A stretch of 12,694 bases of DNA, taken from NCBI GenBank assembly GCA_026706395.1, contig JAPOYU010000041.1, positions 1 through 12,694 on the forward strand, in the 5' to 3' direction. Each line of letters begins with the position of its first letter. Positions within the stretch are counted from its first letter, which is position 1. A program made the translations under genes and the position numbers. Positions 7,835-12,694 of the stretch are shown here, in pieces. Under the pieces are notes generated by a model. The model searched no databases. It was not told the origin of the DNA and saw only the letters and a list, made by a program, of their open reading frames with translations. The DNA is from Chloroflexota bacterium. Its GTDB lineage: Bacteria > Chloroflexota > Anaerolineae > Aggregatilineales > Phototrophicaceae.

Positions 7835-8575
7835 CTATTTTGGAACAATAGTAACCTTGCGCGCGCGGCCTTCACCGACGCTGCGCGTCATCACGTCATT
7901 GCGGCCGCGAAGGGCCAGATGGATAATGCGCCGCTCGTTGGGTTGCATGGGCTCCAGGGTAATCGTCCGGCCCTGTTGGACGGCTTGTTTCGCCATACGT
8001 TTCGCCAGACCGCGCAAGCGTTTCGACCGGCCAGACTTGTAGCCGCCCGCATCGATAATGATATTCGCCCGTCGCTCTAGGCGGCGACTGCAAATCAAAC
8101 GAACAATATGCTGCAAGGCGGCCAATGTTTCGCCGCGGCGACCTATCAGACGGCTTACGTGGTCGCCGGCGATGTTCAACATCCAATGAGGTTGCTCACC
8201 CTCATCGTCATCATCCGACAATTTGACATCTATGCGCGCTTCCATGTGCATCTTGGCGAGCAATTCTTCAAGCACTTGCTTGCCGACCCGGGCATCTTCG
8301 TCCAATTCCTCATCAGAAATAATCTTCGCCTGCTGAGCCGACGGTTTTCTGTCAGCGATCTCCTCGTCCCGGTCGACTTCATCCTGTCGTTCTTCGCGGC
8401 GGCGGCTGATCAAGACAAGACGCACACGCGCCTCGCGGGCGCCGAATCCAAACAAACCGGTGTTCGGTTCCTCGAGCACTTCGACCACAACCTCGCCTGG
8501 CCTGGCCTTGAGCTGTGCCAAGCCTTTGTCAATCGCCGCCTGGACCGAATTGGCGGTCACTTCAATCATTTCCAT
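7835..8575 (-). CDS. jag: RNA-binding protein KhpB/Jag
   Basis: A 246-residue protein (SpoIIIJ-associated protein, also called KhpB or EloR) that binds RNA and is linked to cell elongation control and membrane protein biogenesis. Residues about 4-54 are the Jag_N domain with the signature GLFGFGAREARV. Residues about 58-95 are a charged linker. Residues about 98-175 are a KH domain with the GRRG loop (145-148). Residues about 180-246 are an R3H domain with NERRIIHLAL (Arg215, His219). AGGTGA lies 7 bases before the ATG at 8575; a second in-frame ATG at 8569 is possible. It follows yidC by 42 bases, the usual order for this pair. Confidence 0.95.
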   Translation of the reverse strand: MEMIEVTANSVQAAIDKGLAQLKARPGEVVVEVLEEPNTGLFGFGAREARVRLVLISRRREERQDEVDRDEEIADRKPSAQQAKIISDEELDEDARVGKQVLEELLAKMHMEARIDVKLSDDDDEGEQPHWMLNIAGDHVSRLIGRRGETLAALQHIVRLICSRRLERRANIIIDAGGYKSGRSKRLRGLAKRMAKQAVQQGRTITLEPMQPNERRIIHLALRGRNDVMTRSVGEGRARKVTIVPK

Positions 8576-8617
8576 AGCTGTATCACCTGTTGTTCGTCCG
8601 GTAGCTGAGGCAGCGAT

Positions 8618-9523
8618 CTACTTTCTGCGAGGCCTTTTCTTTCGAGCTTTCCGCGGCTTCTTGACGGGTTCATCGTCATCAAAAATGACTTCCACTGGCG
8701 CCTCGTCCGTGTTCTTTCTACCGAATACCCGCCCCAACAGTCGCTTGCCCTGCGGGCTATACTGCACGACGCCGATCAAATTGGAGGTGACGAAATAAAT
8801 GGACAAACCGACAGAAAACGACAGCGAAAAGAAGCCAAACATAATTGGCATGATCGTCGTCATGCTTTTTGTCATAGCAGCTGCTTGGCCGCCGGCGCCG
8901 GCGCCGCTGTCATCGTCATCATCGTCGTCTTTCTTGGAAGTATTCTGACCGACAGATGACATCGTAAGCTTCTGTTGCCCCCAAGTGGTCACCAAAACCA
9001 GGAGCGGCAATGCCAAGGCGTATGTGGGGTTTTCGGTTGGCGCCAATGTCAAATCAAGTTCGGGAAGCAGCGATGCCAGCTGAGGGATGGGCGTCCACAT
9101 CCGCTGCAGCGGTATCAGCGAATCCAGACCCGGAATCAAAAGACGTTCGGACAAATCTACCAACTGAAACGGCGTCGCCGCCAAGGCGAAGAAAATCGCC
9201 TGGTACAAGCCGATGAGAATTGGAAACTGTATAAGCATGGGAAAACAGCCGCCGACCGGGTTAACTTTGTTTTCCCGATACAGCTTCATTTGCGCCTGCG
9301 ACATTTTCTCTTTGTCGCCTTTGTGTTTCTCCTGCAGTTTCTTCAGTTGCGGCTGAATCTGCTGCATCTTCTTTTGCGATTCCTGCTGTTTGGCGAAGAG
9401 CGGGAAGGTCAAGATACGAATGATTACAGTCAGAACGACGATCGCCAAGACAATGTCCTGGTTAAGCGCAGCGTAAAGCCAGGCCAGTATCGTCACAAAT
9501 GGGTTGAGAATTATGTCCCACAT
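8618..9523 (-). CDS. yidC: Membrane protein insertase YidC/Oxa1
   Basis: A 301-residue insertase that places membrane proteins into the cytoplasmic membrane alone or with SecYEG. It is the short type: no large periplasmic domain and no lipoprotein cysteine. Predicted segments are about 24-42, 94-116, 166-182, 222-237 and 238-256. Arg36 (VIIRILTFPLF) is the conserved residue of the hydrophilic groove. The loop after the first segment (43-88) is basic and helical (QQESQKKMQQIQPQLKKLQ). The cytoplasmic loop between segments three and four carries seven consecutive aspartates (199-205) and a Gly/Ala stretch, which is unusual. The C-terminus is a basic tail (288-301), as expected of ribosome-contacting homologues. 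GGAG lies 9 bases before the ATG. It is transcribed with the flanking lipoprotein and jag genes. Confidence 0.95.
   Translation of the reverse strand: MWDIILNPFVTILAWLYAALNQDIVLAIVVLTVIIRILTFPLFAKQQESQKKMQQIQPQLKKLQEKHKGDKEKMSQAQMKLYRENKVNPVGGCFPMLIQFPILIGLYQAIFFALAATPFQLVDLSERLLIPGLDSLIPLQRMWTPIPQLASLLPELDLTLAPTENPTYALALPLLVLVTTWGQQKLTMSSVGQNTSKKDDDDDDDSGAGAGGQAAAMTKSMTTIMPIMFGFFSLSFSVGLSIYFVTSNLIGVVQYSPQGKRLLGRVFGRKNTDEAPVEVIFDDDEPVKKPRKARKKRPRRK
8909..8929 (-). repeat. Aspartate codon run in yidC
   Basis: Seven consecutive GAC/GAT codons, seen on the plus strand as a TCA/TCG-type triplet run, encode residues 199-205 of YidC. A short GCCGGC-type repeat encoding Gly/Ala residues adjoins it (8890-8908). 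Such tracts can change length by replication slippage. Confidence 0.7.
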
Positions 9524-9546
9524 TCAGTCATGCTCCAACCAACAGA

Positions 9547-10713
9547 CTAGCGAGGATAGACCCAGGTTTCGCGCCCATCGACGCCAAAGGCGACTACTAA
9601 ACGGCCATCGTGCACTGAAGTTACCAGCAAGAGCGGTTCATCAATGGCGAGGTTCTCGCTCGGCCCCAACAACATCATATCGCCTAGCAGTTCGGGGCGG
9701 CCGTCGATTTCACGAGCGTTCAGCAACTGTCCGTCGCGCCTGTCCAGCCAGTATACTTTCCCATCGCGCGAGGCCACTATAACGCGATCGCCGTAGACCA
9801 ATGGCCCGGCTCGGATTCCGCGCTCCGCGATCTGCGCCGACCAGCGTTCCCGCAGGCCGCTCTCGCTATCCAGCGCATGCACATATCCGCTCAGGTCGGC
9901 AACGTAGATTATCCCGTTCTCATCAATGGCCGGAGTACCCCAAACCCAATTCTGCGTCGCATATTCGCTCAGGATTTCACCATCCAGCGAGATTTCGAAA
10001 AAGCTCTTGTCGAAGCTGCCGACATATAAGCGTCCGTTTGCCAGCAGCGGCGTTGACGCGACAGCGCCGCCCAAATCCACCGCCCAGAGACGCTCGCCAG
10101 TCAAATGATCAACCGCGTATAGGAAGTGGTCTATTGATGGTACAACCAGCATATCGTCAACCAGCAAGGGTTGCGCCCAGACGCCGGCGCCTGTAACAAG
10201 CGACCACTCTTCCTGGAAACTTTCCAGAGATATCGCGCTCAGACCGCCGTTTTGATATGGCACGTAGAGCGTATCGTTTGCCCGCAGCACGTTTGTCAAT
10301 ACTTTGTCCGCCAGCGGATAGGTACGCCGCACCTCAACTACAACCGAATCTACTCGCAGCAGCCGCCTGTTATTATCGGCTACCAACACGGTGTCTTCAT
10401 CGATTCTTATCGGTATCGAGAAAAACTGTGAGCCTTCATTATCCGTGCCGCGCAGGATCCATGTTCGTGGATTGTTCTCATTGTCCAACATTACTTCGCC
10501 GTTGAGCGGATTGATCAAGCGAGCGGGCGCGCCATTCGACGGATTGAGTATCGCCACGTCATTGTTATATGCGACAACAATATGAGATTCGCCGTAGAGT
10601 TCGATCAATCCTACCGCCGGCCAACTGACGCCCATGCGCGCGCCTACACAGCCCGTCAATGTGATAGCGCCAAGCAGCAGCAAAGTAAAGAGTATGCGCT
10701 TAGGAGATGTCAT
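9547..10713 (-). CDS. PQQ-type beta-propeller lipoprotein (BamB-like fold)
   Basis: A 388-residue exported protein. Residues 1-22 are a lipoprotein signal (basic start, hydrophobic LLLLGAITL, lipobox LTGC with Cys22 as the lipidated residue). The rest is built of repeated propeller blades with the PQQ-repeat pattern: FLYAVDHLTGERLWAVDL, YVHALDSESGLRERWSAQI and VYWLDRRDGQLLN, each with a LYVGS/IYVAD-type strand before it. The fold is shared by BamB and PQQ enzymes, but no catalytic motif of the quinoproteins is seen, so a scaffold or chaperone role is more likely. It lies 9 bases after yidD and 23 bases before yidC, so it probably belongs to the same transcript, which hints at a link with membrane protein insertion. 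The nearest AGGAG is 12 bases from the ATG, a wide spacing. The exact function is unknown. Confidence 0.85.
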   Translation of the reverse strand: MTSPKRILFTLLLLGAITLTGCVGARMGVSWPAVGLIELYGESHIVVAYNNDVAILNPSNGAPARLINPLNGEVMLDNENNPRTWILRGTDNEGSQFFSIPIRIDEDTVLVADNNRRLLRVDSVVVEVRRTYPLADKVLTNVLRANDTLYVPYQNGGLSAISLESFQEEWSLVTGAGVWAQPLLVDDMLVVPSIDHFLYAVDHLTGERLWAVDLGGAVASTPLLANGRLYVGSFDKSFFEISLDGEILSEYATQNWVWGTPAIDENGIIYVADLSGYVHALDSESGLRERWSAQIAERGIRAGPLVYGDRVIVASRDGKVYWLDRRDGQLLNAREIDGRPELLGDMMLLGPSENLAIDEPLLLVTSVHDGRLVVAFGVDGRETWVYPR

Positions 10714-10722
10714 GTTCGAACA

Positions 10723-10944
10723 TCACTCCTTCGGAGGGACCGGGTCAAACCCGCCAGCGTGCAGTGGATGACAGCGCGCGAGCCGTCGAATGCTCATCCA
10801 TGTGCCCTTCAAGGGGCCGTAAATTTCAATTGCCTCATAGGCATACATTGAACAGGTCGGCGTGAATCGACAAGCTGACGGCAACAGTGGTGACAAATAC
10901 TGTTTGTACACTCGGATAGAACTCAGCAACGTCCACTTAAGCAT
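10723..10944 (-). CDS. yidD: Membrane protein insertion efficiency factor YidD
   Basis: A 73-residue protein of the YidD family (DUF37), a small membrane-associated factor that assists YidC-dependent insertion. The full signature is present: [38 protein letters not shown], then [17 protein letters not shown] with the three family cysteines (Cys25, Cys31, Cys59). The ATG is 1 base after the rnpA stop codon, and only a weak AGAG precedes it, so translation is probably coupled to rnpA. Its place between rnpA and yidC is conserved in many bacteria. Confidence 0.96.
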   Translation of the reverse strand: MLKWTLLSSIRVYKQYLSPLLPSACRFTPTCSMYAYEAIEIYGPLKGTWMSIRRLARCHPLHAGGFDPVPPKE

Positions 10945-10945
10945 T

Positions 10946-11287
10946 TCAGCAAGTCTCTATGAGCCGTGCTTGCAAGAAGAGTTCGCAAAGAATACGTCTC
11001 ATTTCGCCAATAGGTTGCGCATGAGCGGCGCGGCGCGCTATCACAACAATGTCAAAGCCTTGCCGCAGTTGCGGATGCAGTTCGGCCAATACAGCCCGCA
11101 AGCGACGTTTGATACGATTGCGCATCACGGCGATACCGAGATGTTTTCCGACGACGATCCCGTAACGATTACACGCGCGCGGATTGTCGCAAACGCTTAT
11201 GGATAGTGCCGGATGTCGCCGCACCCTGCCAATACGTCTTGCGCGGGCGAAGTCTGCCGGTCGGCGTAACCTGAGGGCTGACTTCAT
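10946..11287 (-). CDS. rnpA: Ribonuclease P protein component
   Basis: A 113-residue basic protein that binds the RNase P RNA and helps remove 5' leaders from precursor tRNAs. The signature RNRIKRRLR (56-64) of the RNR motif, the N-terminal [17 protein letters not shown] and the strand [13 protein letters not shown] are all present, and the length is typical. It starts 3 bases after the rpmH stop codon with no convincing ribosome binding site, so it is likely translated by coupling with rpmH. It lies in the near-universal rpmH-rnpA-yidD order. Confidence 0.96.
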   Translation of the reverse strand: MKSALRLRRPADFARARRIGRVRRHPALSISVCDNPRACNRYGIVVGKHLGIAVMRNRIKRRLRAVLAELHPQLRQGFDIVVIARRAAHAQPIGEMRRILCELFLQARLIETC

Positions 11288-11290
11288 ATT

Positions 11291-11470
11291 TTAGCTGGCG
11301 TTCCAATTCACCTTTTTGACGTGATTTGGGGTAACGGCAAGTTTATGGCGCCCGCGCAGGCGTCTAGCTTTCAACACGCTTCTCCCCCCGCGCGTACTCA
11401 TACGCTTACGGAACCCGTGTACGCGTTTACGCCGGCGAACCTTAGGCTGCCAGGTTCGTTTGGTGGACAT
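11291..11470 (-). CDS. rpmH: 50S ribosomal protein L34
   Basis: A 59-residue, very basic protein of the large ribosomal subunit, found by translating the minus strand from 11470 to a TAA at 11291-11293. The protein begins [20 protein letters not shown] and continues [20 protein letters not shown], matching the L34 signature (KRT.QP...R...HGFR.RM.T..GR.VL..RR.KGR). The end has about 15 residues more than the shortest L34 (a [11 protein letters not shown] tail), so it is longer than the 44-47 usual in many bacteria. AGAGG lies 7 bases before the ATG. It is the first gene after the promoter at 11513-11541. Confidence 0.96.
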   Translation of the reverse strand: MSTKRTWQPKVRRRKRVHGFRKRMSTRGGRSVLKARRLRGRHKLAVTPNHVKKVNWNAS

Positions 11471-11512
11471 TAATTAGCCTCTATCTACCATTCCGTCCAG
11501 TCACAAACGGGC

Positions 11513-11541
11513 AGTATAGCCTAGCATTACCTGCTGGTCAA
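11513..11541 (-). promoter_or_regulatory. Promoter of the rpmH-rnpA-yidD-yidC-jag cluster
   Basis: On the minus strand TTGACC (11541-11536), a 17-base spacer and TATACT (11518-11513) form a strong sigma70-type promoter, followed by the GC-rich discriminator GCCCGTT. The transcript would start near 11506, leaving a leader of about 36 bases before rpmH. GC-rich discriminators are linked to growth-rate or stringent control in well-studied bacteria, which would suit a ribosomal protein operon. Confidence 0.7.
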
Positions 11542-11588
11542 CAGCGGCTTGCATCCGCATGAGACGGTATTTCAATCTGTCGCAAAAT

Positions 11589-11637
11589 GTTTATGCTTCG
11601 TGGAATCCAATCTACGGACGCTTCAACTAGCATAAAC
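11589..11637. repeat. 9-base perfect inverted repeat in the intergenic region
   Basis: GTTTATGCT (11589-11597) and AGCATAAAC (11629-11637) are exact inverted copies 31 bases apart. The stretch 11542-11778 otherwise holds only the candidate promoter of the rightward gene. No DnaA-box cluster, RNA gene or transposon end was recognised. Confidence 0.45.
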
Positions 11638-11661
11638 CCAGGGAATTGGACGAAGTTGCGC

Positions 11662-11691
11662 TTGACTATGTATCTGCCGTTAGAGTAGGAT
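11662..11691 (+). promoter_or_regulatory. Candidate promoter of the winged-helix-like gene
   Basis: TTGACT (11662-11667), an 18-base spacer and TAGGAT (11686-11691, four of six consensus bases) could drive the gene starting at 11779 with a leader of about 80 bases. Confidence 0.4.
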
Positions 11692-11778
11692 TGCAGCGGT
11701 ATTGAGCCTTTCAATCCATAAGCGTTCTGAAAGCGTCTTTTCTGCATCCATCATGCACATCCAGGGGGATGTATTACC

Positions 11779-12642
11779 GTGCTGCCGGCACACCACTGGG
11801 CATACAGTTTCTCCATCAGCGCTGACGACATTGATAACATAACCAACCTTCTATTGGAAAAAGAGACGCCACTTTCTTCCGTTGATCTCGCTGCCGAGAT
11901 AATCAAGAAGCGCGAAGATGACGAGCGTAGTCGGATCGCAAAACAATACGAGGGCACAAAAGTATACCGCCCTTCCGATAGCTACGGAGTCGGCGACCGC
12001 CTGACTTTCGCCAATCTCGACTACGCCACCGCGCGAGTGGTCCGCGTACGCGATGGCCGCAGCACGGACTTGAGTCCGATTAAGGTTGCTGTGGTCGAAT
12101 TCGACGACATGCGGCAGCAACCCGACAGCCATTTGCGCGAGTTTGTAACCGCTTACGACCATAAGCACCCTCTCAATGACTGCGCGCAGAACAGGCATCC
12201 CAGCCAGATCGACGCTGAATATACATTCGCCGATATCACAAATGACCCTGATATCAATATCGTTGAGCAAGTCAACGATGCCTTGGAGCGTAATCCCGAT
12301 CTCGTAAGGCTCGCGGGCACCTGGTTCGTGCGTGAGCTATTGCTTGAAGTAGACGTTGGCCACCTGCATCTTGCTGAAGCTGCGCTCGATATGCACTATG
12401 GCGGTCCGCTCAAACCGGAGGAAATACTGAGCGAGATCGGCGTCTTGGGGGACGCCCCGCTGCCCTTGCAGGTGTTTTCCCTGAACTATCGCATGAATCA
12501 AGATGACCGCTTCGACGAGGTCGGACCCGCCGGGACCGTACTTTGGCACCTCAGACGCCTGTTGCCGCGTATGGCGCAGGAAGTTCCAGACATTTTGCGC
12601 TACAAGCAGGTGGATTTCGACCGCAGCCTTCTGACGCGGTAG
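11779..12642 (+). CDS. Unrecognised protein with winged-helix-like segments
   Basis: A 287-residue soluble, acidic protein with no signal peptide or membrane segment. It starts at GTG, with GGGGG (11764-11768) 10 bases upstream; the nearby ATG at 11769 is in another frame. Residues about 15-55 are helical (LSSVDLAAEIIKKREDDE). Residues about 62-110 are beta-rich (YGVGDRLTFANLDYATARVV, then KVAVVEFDD). Two later segments resemble the strand ends of HARE-HTH-like winged helices: NPDLVRLAGTWFVRELL (172-188), and GGPLKPEEILSEIG (208-221) followed by DDRFDEVGPAGTVLWHLRR (242-260). This suggests a nucleic-acid-binding protein, but that is inference from pattern only. The TAG stop may be premature, because the same frame continues in protein-like fashion to the window end. 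It is divergent from rpmH. Confidence 0.75.
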   Translation: MLPAHHWAYSFSISADDIDNITNLLLEKETPLSSVDLAAEIIKKREDDERSRIAKQYEGTKVYRPSDSYGVGDRLTFANLDYATARVVRVRDGRSTDLSPIKVAVVEFDDMRQQPDSHLREFVTAYDHKHPLNDCAQNRHPSQIDAEYTFADITNDPDINIVEQVNDALERNPDLVRLAGTWFVRELLLEVDVGHLHLAEAALDMHYGGPLKPEEILSEIGVLGDAPLPLQVFSLNYRMNQDDRFDEVGPAGTVLWHLRRLLPRMAQEVPDILRYKQVDFDRSLLTR

Positions 12643-12694
12643 ATGAGGCAATTGGAATACGACCTCGACGATGAACATTCGCAAGTGACTTCTC
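12643..12694 (+). other. Open frame continuing past the TAG to the window end
   Basis: Directly after the TAG, the same frame reads MRQLEYDLDDEHSQVTS with no stop before the window ends. No ribosome binding site precedes the ATG at 12643, so a separate gene start is less likely than a continuation of the upstream protein interrupted by a stop codon. Too little is visible to decide. Confidence 0.3.

Noticed and set aside
7823..7836. Hairpin AGCGG-ATCG-CCGCT at the jag stop codon as a terminator
   Set aside because: On the jag strand the 5-pair stem is not followed by a T-run and it overlaps the stop codon, so it is not convincing as an intrinsic terminator.
11538..11747. A 69-codon open frame on the minus strand upstream of rpmH
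   Set aside because: It has no ribosome binding site, its 3' end runs into the rpmH -35 box, and its translation matches nothing I recognise.
11471..11778. Replication origin next to rpmH
   Set aside because: The region near rpmH is an origin in many bacteria, but I see no cluster of TTATCCACA-type DnaA boxes, no dnaA gene and no AT-rich unwinding tract.

Overview
The window looks like chromosomal housekeeping DNA from a bacterium of moderately high GC content. The best taxonomic guess is Chloroflexota, Anaerolineae-like, but this is inference. It rests on a YidC of the short type without the large periplasmic domain, a KhpB/Jag partner, a beta-propeller lipoprotein inserted in the rpmH-rnpA-yidD-yidC-jag cluster, and a DM13 protein. 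No rRNA, tRNA, CRISPR array, transposase or phage structural gene was recognised.

Left part (1-5300). A leftward promoter near position 50 points out of the window. A rightward promoter near 185 precedes a small DUF59/MIP18-type iron-sulfur assembly protein. Facing it on the minus strand is a 706-residue modular protein (SH3b, TIM-barrel glycosidase-like, golvesin-like and M23 peptidase domains) with no signal peptide. Upstream of it lies a minus-strand pair, tpx (thiol peroxidase) followed by an M29 aminopeptidase. The pair has a good sigma70-type promoter overlapped by a perfect palindrome and a hairpin terminator. Divergent from tpx is a membrane-anchored DM13 protein.

Middle and right part (5300-11541), all on the minus strand, read right to left. 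A strong promoter (11513-11541) starts rpmH (59 aa), rnpA, yidD, a PQQ-type beta-propeller lipoprotein, yidC and khpB/jag. After a 72-base gap without a convincing terminator come a PfkB-family kinase and an amidohydrolase-3 enzyme that abut exactly (TAGATG). The first six genes join ribosome synthesis, RNase P maturation and membrane protein insertion. The lipoprotein is the unexpected member. The kinase and hydrolase are a metabolic pair of unknown substrate that may be read through from the cluster or have their own weak promoter.

Right end (11542-12694). An intergenic stretch of about 300 bases holds the rpmH promoter, a 9-base inverted repeat and a candidate rightward promoter. It is followed by a GTG-started gene for an unrecognised protein with winged-helix-like segments. 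Its frame stays open beyond a TAG stop to the end of the window.

I see no clear undescribed defence or mobile system. The points most worth following are two nearly matching promoters at opposite ends of the window, the lipoprotein in the insertase cluster, the signal-less cell-wall hydrolase, and the possible in-frame nonsense codon at 12640-12642.
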